From Duganella guangzhouensis (GTDB lineage Bacteria; Pseudomonadota; Gammaproteobacteria; Burkholderiales; Burkholderiaceae_D), in assembly GCF_009674535.1 (NCBI RefSeq), contig NZ_WKJK01000033.1, forward strand, positions 1 to 40,400: a stretch of DNA of 40,400 bases. Reading direction: 5' to 3'. This document shows positions 15,933 to 23,285 of the stretch, piece by piece. The position numbers and the translations under genes were made by a program. How positions within the stretch are numbered: position 1 is the stretch's first letter; each line of letters starts with the position of its first letter. Under the pieces are notes generated by a model. That model was not told the origin of the DNA and ran no database searches. It worked only from the letters and a program-made list of their open reading frames with translations.

Positions 15933-16720
15933 ATCCCCCACTCCTTTCCCGCCCCGCCGTGCAACGCATCGCCGCGCCGCTGGCGGTCGGCGTCGTGCTG
16001 CTGGTGATCTGGCAGGCCGTCTGCACGCTGATGGCGGTGCCGGATTATCTGGTGCCCGCGCCCACCGTGATCATCCGCGCGCTGGTCGAAGACTGGCAAA
16101 TGCTGTCGGATGCGCTGTGGGTCACGCTGCGCATTACACTGCTGGCGTTCGCGCTGTCGATCGTGCTGGGCTGCGCGGCCGCCTTCCTGTTCGTTCAAAG
16201 CCGCGTCATCGAGGCCAGTCTGTTCCCGTATGCGATCCTGCTGCAGGTGACGCCGGTGGCCGCGATTGCGCCATTGATCATCATCTGGGTCAAGGACCCG
16301 ACCATGGCGCTGGTAATCTGCGCCACCATGGTGGCGGTGTTCCCGATCATCTCCAACACGGTACTGGGCCTGCGCAGCGTGAACCCCGGCCTGCTCAACC
16401 TGTTCCGCGTCAACCACGCCAGCAAATGGGATACGCTGGTACGGCTGCGCATCCCCAGCGCCCTGCCCTACTTCTTCGGCGGCCTGCGCATCTCGTGCGG
16501 ACTGGCGCTGATCGGCGCGGTGGTGGCAGAATTCGTGGCTGGCACCGGCGGCACCAGCGCCGGCCTGGCTTATCAGATCCTGCAGGCCGGCTTCGCGCTG
16601 AATATTCCGCGACTGTTTGCCGCGCTGTTTCTGATTACGCTGAGCGGCGTGCTGCTGTTCGGCGCGATGGTGTTGGCGACACGCCTGGCTTTGTCGCACT
16701 GGCATGAGAGTGAACTATGA
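15929..16720 (+). CDS. ABC transporter permease (SsuC/TauC type)
   Basis: A 263-residue inner-membrane permease with about six membrane helices, starting with APLAVGVVLLVIWQAVCTLM. The coupling-helix (EAA-like) segment WDTLVRLRIPSALPYFFGGLRIS lies near 168-190, where it contacts the ATPase. AEFVAGTGGTSAGLAYQI is typical of this permease group. The ATG overlaps the ATPase stop by 4 bases, and the TGA overlaps the amidohydrolase start by 4 bases. All parts of a single importer are therefore present: binding protein, ATPase and one permease acting as a homodimer. Confidence 0.95.
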   Translation: MNPPLLSRPAVQRIAAPLAVGVVLLVIWQAVCTLMAVPDYLVPAPTVIIRALVEDWQMLSDALWVTLRITLLAFALSIVLGCAAAFLFVQSRVIEASLFPYAILLQVTPVAAIAPLIIIWVKDPTMALVICATMVAVFPIISNTVLGLRSVNPGLLNLFRVNHASKWDTLVRLRIPSALPYFFGGLRISCGLALIGAVVAEFVAGTGGTSAGLAYQILQAGFALNIPRLFAALFLITLSGVLLFGAMVLATRLALSHWHESEL

Positions 16721-18135
16721 GTATCCTGATCCGCAACGCGGCCGCCATCCTGACCGGCTTGCGCGGCGCCGGCGAACGCCACGCCGGGCCGGACCTGCGC
16801 ATCGACAACGGCATCATCGCCGCGATGGGCGCATTGACGCCGCAACCCGGCGAGCAGATTATCGACGCCCGCGACTGCGTGGTGTATCCGGCCTGGGTCA
16901 ACACCCATCATCATCTGTTCCAGTCGCTGCTGAAGGGCGAGCCGCAAGGGCTGGATCTGTCGCTGACGCCATGGCTGGCCGCCACGCCCTACCGCTTCCG
17001 CGCCGCGTTCGATGAACACAGCTTCCGGCTGGCGGCGCGCATCGGCCTGATCGAACTGCTGCGCAGCGGCTGCGGCACCGTGGCCGATCACAATTATCTG
17101 TACTACCCCGGCATGCCGTATGACGGTTCGGCCATCCTGTTCGACGAGGCGGATAAACTGGGGCTGCGCTTTGTGCTGTGCCGTGGCGGCGCCACCCGCA
17201 CCCGCCAGCTGGAAAGCGAACTGCCGCAGGCGCTGCGGCCGGAGTCGCTGGACGATTTCCTCAGCGATTGCGCGCGTCTCACCGCCCGTTATCATCAAGC
17301 GGCACCGGACGCGATGCGGCGCGTGGTGATGGCGCCGACCACGCCGCTGTATTCGATGTCGCCGGAAGAACTGCGCACCTGCGCGCGCGAAGCGCGGCGG
17401 CTGGGTATCCGGCTGCACAGCCATTTGTCGGAGACGGTGGAATACCAGAATTCGGCGCGCGAACGCTACGACCGCTCGCCGGTCGCCTTCTGCGGTGAGT
17501 ATGAATGGCTGGGCAAGGACGTCTGGTTCGCCCATCTGGTCAAACTGGATCGCGATGAAATCGGCCAGCTGGGGGCGACCGGCACCGGCATCGCCCACTG
17601 TCCGCAATCCAACGGCCGCCTGGGCAGCGGCATTGCCGACATCCCGGCGCTGGAAGCGGCCGGCGTGCCGGTATCGATCGGCGTCGATGGCGCCGCCTCC
17701 AACGAGGCGGCCGACATGATCTCCGAAACCCATGCGGCCTGGCTGATGCAGCGTGCCCGGCGCGGCGAACTGGCGCGCCCGCGCGCGCTGGGTGGCGACA
17801 GCGAAGGCGGCGCCGACGCCGCGCGCATCGAGGACGTGGTGCGCTGGGGGACGGCCGGCGGCGCGGCGGTGCTGGGACTGGATGCAATCGGCACACTCGA
17901 AGTGGGCAAGGCGGCCGATATCGCCATCTACAAGCTGGATGATCCGCGCTACTTCGGCCTGCACGATATCGCGATCGCGCCGGTGGCCAGCGGCGGCCGG
18001 CCGTCGCTGCGCGCGCTGCTGGTGGGGGGGCGCGTGGTGGCGGAGCACGACGCCATTCCCGGCATCGACATGGCGCAGCTGGCGGCGCAGGCGCGCGAGG
18101 CGGTGGCCACGCTGCAGCGGCGCAGCGGCGTCTGA
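16717..18135 (+). CDS. Amidohydrolase, 8-oxoguanine deaminase / TrzN-like
   Basis: A 472-residue metal-dependent deaminase of the cytosine-deaminase/TrzN/8-oxoguanine-deaminase branch. Metal and catalytic residues are visible: HxH at His64-His66 (WVNTHHHLFQS), His236 and Glu239 (RLHSHLSETVEYQ), His273 (WFAHLVKL) and Asp324 (IGVDGAASNEAADM). GIAHCPQSNGRLGSGIADIP is also typical. Deamination of 8-oxoguanine gives uric acid, which fits the NMT1/xanthine-type leader of the operon. This substrate is the best guess from motif and context; isocytosine, triazine or other N-heterocycles are alternatives. Its ATG overlaps the permease stop. Confidence 0.85.
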   Translation: MSILIRNAAAILTGLRGAGERHAGPDLRIDNGIIAAMGALTPQPGEQIIDARDCVVYPAWVNTHHHLFQSLLKGEPQGLDLSLTPWLAATPYRFRAAFDEHSFRLAARIGLIELLRSGCGTVADHNYLYYPGMPYDGSAILFDEADKLGLRFVLCRGGATRTRQLESELPQALRPESLDDFLSDCARLTARYHQAAPDAMRRVVMAPTTPLYSMSPEELRTCAREARRLGIRLHSHLSETVEYQNSARERYDRSPVAFCGEYEWLGKDVWFAHLVKLDRDEIGQLGATGTGIAHCPQSNGRLGSGIADIPALEAAGVPVSIGVDGAASNEAADMISETHAAWLMQRARRGELARPRALGGDSEGGADAARIEDVVRWGTAGGAAVLGLDAIGTLEVGKAADIAIYKLDDPRYFGLHDIAIAPVASGGRPSLRALLVGGRVVAEHDAIPGIDMAQLAAQAREAVATLQRRSGV

Positions 18136-18145
18136 GGCGTCGGGC

Positions 18146-18886
18146 TCAGGAACGCACTGCGGCGCGCATGTCGTCCCACAGCGGCATCATGGCCAGCACC
18201 AGCAGCACCGCCGCCAGCGGCACGGTGGCGGCATAGCCGAAGTAATGGAAACCGAAGGCGCCGGCCAGCGCGCCGCCGAGGAACATGGCCAGCAGCCCGG
18301 CCAACAGCACCAGCCGGTGGTGGTCGGCGCGCACGCGCTGGCCGGCTGCCGCCGCGCCGTTCCAGTACAGCAGCTTGCCCAGTTCAATGCCGATATCGGT
18401 CACCAGCCCGGTGACGTGGGTGGTGCGGATTTCGGCGCGCGAGGCCTTGGTGATGATGGCGTTCTGCAGTCCCATCACAAAACACAGCAGCGCGATGGTG
18501 GCGGTGATATGCCCGGCCGCCACCAGCGCCGCCCCGGCCAGGCCAAACGCCAGCAGCAGCGCCGCCTCCAGCATCAAGGGCAGCGCGTAGCGGCTGTGCG
18601 CCTCGTGCCGCCGGCCCCAGTTAATCAGGATGGCCGATGTCGCCGCGCCCAGCAGGAAGGCCGCCAGCGACAGCAGCCCCACCGCCACCAGCGTGATCTC
18701 GCCCAGCGCCAGGTCGTCCGCCAGCGCCGACACCACCCCGGTCATGTGCGAGGTGTAGCGCCCCACCGCGAAAAAGCCGCCGGCATTGACCGCGCCGGCC
18801 ACGAAGGCCAGCGACAATCCCAGCCGCCGGTTGCCGGCCTCAGTGCGCTGCGGGCTGGCGTAGCTACGCAGATAATGCAGGGGCAT
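18146..18886 (-). CDS. YoaK/DUF1275-family membrane protein
   Basis: A 246-residue integral membrane protein with about six hydrophobic helices. The start LGLSLAFVAGAVNAGGFFAVGRYTSHMTG is the family hallmark, with repeats of the idea at FVMGLQNAIITKASRAEIRTTHVTGLVTDIG, where the conserved THVTG occurs. The family's role is not established; a transport function is often guessed. It starts 9 bases after the stop of the cupin/JmjC gene and is probably cotranscribed with it. The stop is 10 bases from the convergent amidohydrolase stop. Confidence 0.85.
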   Translation of the reverse strand: MPLHYLRSYASPQRTEAGNRRLGLSLAFVAGAVNAGGFFAVGRYTSHMTGVVSALADDLALGEITLVAVGLLSLAAFLLGAATSAILINWGRRHEAHSRYALPLMLEAALLLAFGLAGAALVAAGHITATIALLCFVMGLQNAIITKASRAEIRTTHVTGLVTDIGIELGKLLYWNGAAAAGQRVRADHHRLVLLAGLLAMFLGGALAGAFGFHYFGYAATVPLAAVLLVLAMMPLWDDMRAAVRS

Positions 18887-18895
18887 ACGGGCCTC

Positions 18896-19912
18896 TCAGA
18901 AATCCTGGTTGCGCGGATAGTGCGTATAAAAGTCGTTATCCCAACGGAATTGGGTGGTGGAGATGGTGATGGTGACGTCCAGCGCCTCGACGAAATGCCA
19001 CCAGCCGACCGGCAGGAACAGGATTTCGCCCGGCGCCAGCACGCACTCCAGCACCGGTACCTCGGCCATCAGCGGGAAGCGCTGCAGGTCGATGCCGCGC
19101 CCGTCCACCGGCGAGAAGCAGTGCCGCTGGTTGTACATATTGGGCGTGTCGCACGGCGCCACCATGCGCACCCGCTTGCGGCCCGCCACCTGAATCATGA
19201 AATTATTGGTCAGGTCGTGGTGGAAGGGGGTGATGGTGCCGGCCGGGCCAAACCAGAAAAAGCCGTTGGCGCCCGGTTTCAGATACTGGTCCAGCGGCGG
19301 CAAGTCGGCCATCAGCTCGCGCAGCGCTTCGCGATTGTGATGGTCGTTATTGGCTGTCATGTAGAAATCGTTGGTGACGCCGGCGGCGCGCACCAGCGCC
19401 ACGTAGTCGGCAAATGGCATGCGGCGCCGGTGCGAGGCGCTGTTCAGCTCATAATCGGCATCGGCGTTGCGGCCGAACTGCACCTCGACCTCGCGCTGGC
19501 CCAACTGCGTCGCCAGGTAGTCAAAGCTCCATTTTTCGCGCGCCGCGCAATCGTCCAGCATGCCGGTGATGATCACCGGCTGGTTGCGGCGGTAGTACTG
19601 GTCGAGGAACTCGTCGCCGGACAGGCACGCGCGGCGCGGCACCGTGGGCGGCGTCAGCCGGTTCAGCCGGGCCTGGATGCCCAGCACCCAGTCACGCTTG
19701 GCCAGCCGGTTGCTAAGCCGCGCCACCCCGCTCAGATAGGGGCTGCGGACGGCGGCCGCCACTTCGGCCTCGGCCTCCGGCGCGGCGATGCCGGATTCCA
19801 CCATGATGCCGGCCAGCGTCTCCGGCTGGGCGCCGAGCACCAGATTTTCAGCGATCCAGCCACGCCAGGAATCGTTCACCGCCACGGCGGGCGCGGTCTC
19901 GTCACGGCTCAT
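18896..19912 (-). CDS. Cupin/JmjC-like Fe(II) oxygenase
   Basis: A 338-residue protein with a cupin-8 (JmjC-like) domain in the C-terminal two thirds. The iron ligands are visible: His231-x-Asp233 in TPFHHDLTNNF and His306 in PVGWWHFVEAL. LSGDEFLDQYYRRNQPVIITGML (near 97-119) opens the domain as in other family members. The N-terminal 90 residues are helical and have no known role. Enzymes of this type hydroxylate proteins or small molecules with 2-oxoglutarate; the substrate is unknown. It sits 53 bases downstream of a DUF1842-like gene and 9 bases upstream of the YoaK-like gene. Confidence 0.85.
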   Translation of the reverse strand: MSRDETAPAVAVNDSWRGWIAENLVLGAQPETLAGIMVESGIAAPEAEAEVAAAVRSPYLSGVARLSNRLAKRDWVLGIQARLNRLTPPTVPRRACLSGDEFLDQYYRRNQPVIITGMLDDCAAREKWSFDYLATQLGQREVEVQFGRNADADYELNSASHRRRMPFADYVALVRAAGVTNDFYMTANNDHHNREALRELMADLPPLDQYLKPGANGFFWFGPAGTITPFHHDLTNNFMIQVAGRKRVRMVAPCDTPNMYNQRHCFSPVDGRGIDLQRFPLMAEVPVLECVLAPGEILFLPVGWWHFVEALDVTITISTTQFRWDNDFYTHYPRNQDF

Positions 19913-19965
19913 GTGTCTCCTTTACACGGGGGCGATAGTCGCCACCAGTGTACCGCAAAGACTCT

Positions 19966-20364
19966 TCAATATACCGTCTCCGGCAACACCGCCCGCGCGA
20001 TGCCGTCGCGCACGTCGATGATGCGCGGGAAGATTTTGCCCAGACTCATCTTGTAGCAAGCCTGGCCATCCTTCCACGCGGTGGGCAACACCAGCAACAT
20101 CTGGAACGCGGTGGGCGACTCGTCGGCGGTGCTGAAAATCGGCGGCGTGCCGGCCAGCACGATGGCCTGCAGGGCATCGCCGCCCTCGATTTCCATGTGG
20201 TGGCCGCGCACCGACATTTCGTGGATTTCTCCGGTGACAGTTTCCAGCACGGTGGTGCCAACCACCCCGGCGGTCTCGCGATTGACCACCAGGTTCAGGC
20301 GCAAGGCGGGACGGCCGATGGTGGCGCTATGGATTTCGTAAACGGCGGTAAATAACTGGCTCAT
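19966..20364 (-). CDS. DUF1842-like protein of unknown function
   Basis: A 132-residue soluble protein with mixed strands and no signal peptide. It starts MSQLFTAVYEIHSATIGRPALRLNLVV and has the repeated pattern of a beta-sandwich. From memory it resembles the DUF1842 family of proteobacterial proteins; the match is not checked. No catalytic residues stand out. It is followed by the cupin and YoaK genes on the same strand and may be the first gene of that group. Confidence 0.65.
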   Translation of the reverse strand: MSQLFTAVYEIHSATIGRPALRLNLVVNRETAGVVGTTVLETVTGEIHEMSVRGHHMEIEGGDALQAIVLAGTPPIFSTADESPTAFQMLLVLPTAWKDGQACYKMSLGKIFPRIIDVRDGIARAVLPETVY

Positions 20365-20472
20365 GGCATTCCTGATGTGTAGATGTGAAACAGGTCTGCA
20401 CTGTAGGTCTGCCGCTGAAAACTTACCTTCCGATTACCTTCCGCTTTGTAAATCGCTGTTTATAAAGCAGAT

Positions 20473-20973
20473 TTAACGCTTGGGCAAAACCCAGTCCGGG
20501 CGAATGTAATGGCAGGTGTAGCCGTTGGGAATGCGTTCCAGATAATCCTGATGCTCCGGTTCCGCCTCCCAGAACGGGCCGACGGGGGCCAGTTCGGTCG
20601 CCACTTTGCCCGGCCACAAGCCCGACGCGTTGACGTCGGCGATGGTGTCCTCGGCCGTCGCCTTCTGTTGCTCGTCGACGTAAAAGATAGCGGAACGATA
20701 ACTGGTACCGATGTCGTTGCCCTGGCGGTTGCGGGTGGTCGGATCATGAATCTGGAAGAAGAATTCCAGAATCTTGCGGTAGCTCAGCACCGCCGGATCG
20801 AACACGATTTCAATCGCTTCGGCATGGCTGCCATGGTTGCGATAAGTTGCATTATCAACATCACCACCGCTGTAACCGACCCGGGTCGCTTGCACGCCGG
20901 GGATCTTGCGGATCAAATCCTGCATGCCCCAGAAACACCCACCGGCCAGGATGGCCTTTTCCGTCGTCGTCAT
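20473..20973 (-). CDS. msrA: Peptide methionine sulfoxide reductase MsrA
   Basis: A 166-residue enzyme that reduces methionine-S-sulfoxide in proteins and free methionine. The catalytic motif GCFWG lies at residues 12-16, with nucleophile Cys13. VGYSGGDVDNATYRN, HAEAIEIVFDP and FFQIHDPTTRNRQGNDIGTSYRS are classic. The ATG at 20973 is chosen because AAGGAA lies 6 bases upstream and the protein then begins MTTTEKAILAGGCFWG. The usual resolving Cys at the far C-terminus is not obvious; a Cys does occur in GYTCHYI near residue 154. A bulged AT-rich hairpin (TAAATC...CAGATTTA) overlaps the stop codon. Confidence 0.97.
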   Translation of the reverse strand: MTTTEKAILAGGCFWGMQDLIRKIPGVQATRVGYSGGDVDNATYRNHGSHAEAIEIVFDPAVLSYRKILEFFFQIHDPTTRNRQGNDIGTSYRSAIFYVDEQQKATAEDTIADVNASGLWPGKVATELAPVGPFWEAEPEHQDYLERIPNGYTCHYIRPDWVLPKR

Positions 20974-21152
20974 ATTCATTTCCTTTACACAATGTTCTGT
21001 ACACAATTTGGTGACAGCTACAGATTTCTTCAAGCGAAACGCCAAAACCCAACTATAATTGACATTGAGCAAGCTTGCGCGCCCCCTACCTGCCGCACAC
21101 CGCCTCCCCGGCCTGGACCCAGCCGAACGTCTTTCCCTTTTCGTTCACTATC

Positions 21153-21566
21153 ATGGACCAGACCCAAACCAACCAACGTATTCTAGTCGTCGACGACAAC
21201 AGCGAGGCGGCCGACATTTCCGCCGAGTTGCTGGATTTGCATGGCTATCAAACAGCCGTCGCCTACAGCGGCATGACCGGCCTGGACGCCGCACGCGAAT
21301 TCCAGCCGCACGCCATTCTGCTCGACCTCGGCATGCCCGGCATGGACGGCTACCAGGTGGCCGCCGCGCTGCGCGCCGTACCCGATTTCGACCAGGTGGC
21401 GCTGATCGCCTTCACCGCCTGGGGCGACGTGGTCACCCGCCAGCGCGTGATTTCCACCGGTTTCGACGAGCATGTCATCAAGCCGGCCAACCTGGAACGC
21501 ATCCTGACGGCGGTGCGCAACGCGCTGGCCAAGCGCAGCGAGGCGTGCGTCGCCAGCGCATCCTGA
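21153..21566 (+). CDS. Single-domain response regulator
   Basis: A 137-residue stand-alone receiver, CheY-like. Acidic pocket VVDDN, phosphoacceptor D58 (ILLDLGMPGMDGYQ), switch Thr (AFTAWG) and Lys110 (HVIKPANLERI) are all present. The ATG at 21153 gives the normal N-terminus MDQTQTNQRILVVDDN; an ATG at 21075 would add 26 residues unlike the family. A TATAAT box lies at 21054-21059, but no good -35 box is seen. There is no kinase beside it. Such receivers often carry signals from hybrid kinases encoded elsewhere. Confidence 0.85.
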   Translation: MDQTQTNQRILVVDDNSEAADISAELLDLHGYQTAVAYSGMTGLDAAREFQPHAILLDLGMPGMDGYQVAAALRAVPDFDQVALIAFTAWGDVVTRQRVISTGFDEHVIKPANLERILTAVRNALAKRSEACVASAS

Positions 21567-21606
21567 TTGCTTTTGTGATACCGTCTCTGGTCATGGAGGT
21601 GACATC

Positions 21607-21792
21607 ATGATCGAGAGACGTACCCGGCCGGATCGCGCCAAGGCGCTCACCGTCAACGCCGGCCTTGCTTTGCTGGAAAAGGATGGCCGCGCGGCGGCGG
21701 CCCTGTTCATGGAAGAAGCGGGCGTGCCGCTGCCGGTCATCGCCCGCGTGCTGAGCGAGCCGGACAAGCGCCGCGCCGCCGATTTGCGCTAG
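21607..21792 (+). CDS. Small protein of unknown function (61 aa)
   Basis: A 61-residue protein with a strong ribosome site (GGAGGTGACATC before the ATG). The sequence is basic at the start (MIERRTRPDRAK) and then mostly helical, ending EAGVPLPVIARVLSEPDKRR. The last part resembles one helix pair of a DNA-binding domain, but it is too short to assign. The TAG stop overlaps the end of the convergent lipoprotein gene by 4 bases. I judge it real from the ribosome site and codon use. Confidence 0.6.
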   Translation: MIERRTRPDRAKALTVNAGLALLEKDGRAAAALFMEEAGVPLPVIARVLSEPDKRRAADLR

Positions 21793-22484
21793 TCGCCAAT
21801 CAACTGCACCGCGTCCACCACCTTGTAGTCGTGCTTGAGGTTGTTGGCCCAGGTCAGCTTGACGCCCTTGGCCTTGTACGCGGTCTTGTCGAAAGTGCGC
21901 ACCAGCCAGGTGCGGTTGCCGCGCGCATCGCGCTTGTCGGCGTTGATACCATCCCACACCGTGTTCCACTTGCCGTCGGTATCCTGCAATTCGACTTTGG
22001 TAACGGCCTCCAGGCCCTGGCCGCTCGGGATCACCACCCGCACCTCGGTGGCGTTGACCGGTTTGGCGAAGCCCAGTTCCAGCCAGTCGAAGCCCTTGTC
22101 CGTTTCATTGTTAGTCCATTCGCGGCCATCGGCGGGGCCTGTGGCCAGATCCGGCATATTGGGCGAGCTCGGCTTCTTGTTGGAGAAATCGCCGCCGAAC
22201 ACCGAGCTGGCCTTGGCTTCCGTGGCCCACTGCGCGCGCGTATCGTTGATGTATTTGTCTTCCATGGTGGCGTAATCGAGCAGCGCCTTCTTCTTAGCCA
22301 GCTCCGCCTGTTCCGGGGTCGGCTCCACCGGGGTCGCGGCCGGCGCCGACGCTGGCGCTGGCACGGTGGCGGGTGGCGGCGTGGTCGCAGCCGCGCCGGC
22401 GACGTCCTCGGTCTTCTCCTTCTTGTGGCAAGCAACAAGCAGCGCAGCCAGCAGCATGGCTGCGGCAGTGGCGTGACGGTTCAT
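21789..22484 (-). CDS. Lipoprotein with a discoidin/galactose-binding-like C-terminal domain
   Basis: A 231-residue outer-envelope lipoprotein. The signal sequence ends in a lipobox LLVAC with lipidated Cys19. A Lys/Glu and Ala/Pro/Thr linker follows (to about residue 65). The rest looks like an F5/8-type jelly roll: ATGPADGREWTNN, GFDWLELGFAKPVNATEVRVVIPS and TKVELQDTDGKWNTVWDG are typical steps in such domains. These folds usually bind sugars or surfaces; no partner is known. The domain call is moderate, the lipoprotein call strong. Confidence 0.75.
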   Translation of the reverse strand: MNRHATAAAMLLAALLVACHKKEKTEDVAGAAATTPPPATVPAPASAPAATPVEPTPEQAELAKKKALLDYATMEDKYINDTRAQWATEAKASSVFGGDFSNKKPSSPNMPDLATGPADGREWTNNETDKGFDWLELGFAKPVNATEVRVVIPSGQGLEAVTKVELQDTDGKWNTVWDGINADKRDARGNRTWLVRTFDKTAYKAKGVKLTWANNLKHDYKVVDAVQLIGD

Positions 22485-22549
22485 AGGCAGATCCCATTAT
22501 GATGTAAAAATGATAATTTACCTCATCCACCAATAAGGCCGCGCACGCA

Positions 22550-22906
22550 TCAATGAGACAAATGTTGCTCGACCTCCCGCACCAGACTGCGCACGTAACG
22601 ATAGCGATTCATCAAATGAGGCTGATCCAAAGGCCACAACACGTCAGCGGGCCAAGGCAAGTGCAGCAACTGAATATGATTGCGAATGATGGCACGCAGT
22701 CGCTTGAATCGCTCATCATCACATTGATCGCGCCAATCGCACTCCCATACGTGCGGGGCATCGTGAACGAATTCAGGATCCGTCGCGAGGCTGCGCACCA
22801 ATGCACTGCGCATTGCAAGCTTCCTGTAAAGATCGTAACAAGTCCAAACCACGCCCAAGGCACCTACGATCAGACTCATCATCATTAGCACACTAAGTAT
22901 CTGCAT
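22550..22906 (-). CDS. Small membrane-anchored protein of unknown function
   Basis: A 118-residue protein with one N-terminal membrane helix (LSVLMMMSLIVGALGVVWTCY) and a basic, His/Trp-rich cytoplasmic or periplasmic part. The ATG has AAAGGAGG upstream and lies inside the end of the preceding frameshifted gene, overlapping it by 14 bases, so the two were built as a translational pair. The base composition here (22550-23215) is less GC-rich than in neighbouring genes, which suggests a different origin. No family is recognised. Confidence 0.6.
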   Translation of the reverse strand: MQILSVLMMMSLIVGALGVVWTCYDLYRKLAMRSALVRSLATDPEFVHDAPHVWECDWRDQCDDERFKRLRAIIRNHIQLLHLPWPADVLWPLDQPHLMNRYRYVRSLVREVEQHLSH

Positions 22907-23215
22907 GAGCGCCTCCTTTGGAATCCTTCAGAAACTCAAAAAACTCTTCCTCATTACGCACGTGGCGAAAGAATCGCTCAATGATATGCGCCACTAAAAA
23001 GAAGGCAATAGCCGCACCGGAAAGACGACATGCCGCGACGACAACGAAATCGCCATCGTGTACAGAGCAGCTGTTAAAGCAGCGGACTTGGAGGCCACGT
23101 CGCCTGCAAACCACCATTCCAGCAACAGCGGCAGTAATGGAAGCAGCATGTGCAATGTGATGCAGGCGAAAAAGTTCTGCCAACAACGGAACCTGCTAAG
23201 TTCCTTTACGCTCAT
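22893..23215 (-). pseudogene. Two-segment membrane protein gene with a frameshift
   Basis: From an ATG at 23215 one frame reads MSVKELSRFRCWQNFFACIT, a hydrophobic segment (LLPLLPLLLEWWF) and ALTAALYTMAISLSSRH, then becomes nonsense and stops at 22994. The next frame takes over at about 23040-23015 with GAAIAFFLVAHIIERFF and ends EEEFFEFLKDSKGGAHADT at 22893. Joined by one indel, the two halves give a sensible protein of about 106 residues with two or three membrane helices. The intact overlap with the next gene supports a recent lesion or a sequencing error. Function is unknown. Confidence 0.55.
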
Positions 23216-23285
23216 GTCTGCACCTCGGTAGACGGAAGAGATACTTCAGCCTACCGAGATTCATCGGACGCTTACATGATCCTGC

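Noticed and set aside
17753..20056. A 767-codon open frame crossing the amidohydrolase, YoaK and cupin genes
   Set aside because: It overlaps three well-supported genes and has a biased composition (Gln, Arg, His).
20449..20475. AT-rich hairpin at the msrA stop as a terminator
   Set aside because: The stem has a two-base bulge and the 3' side is not followed by a clear T-run, so a terminator is not supported.
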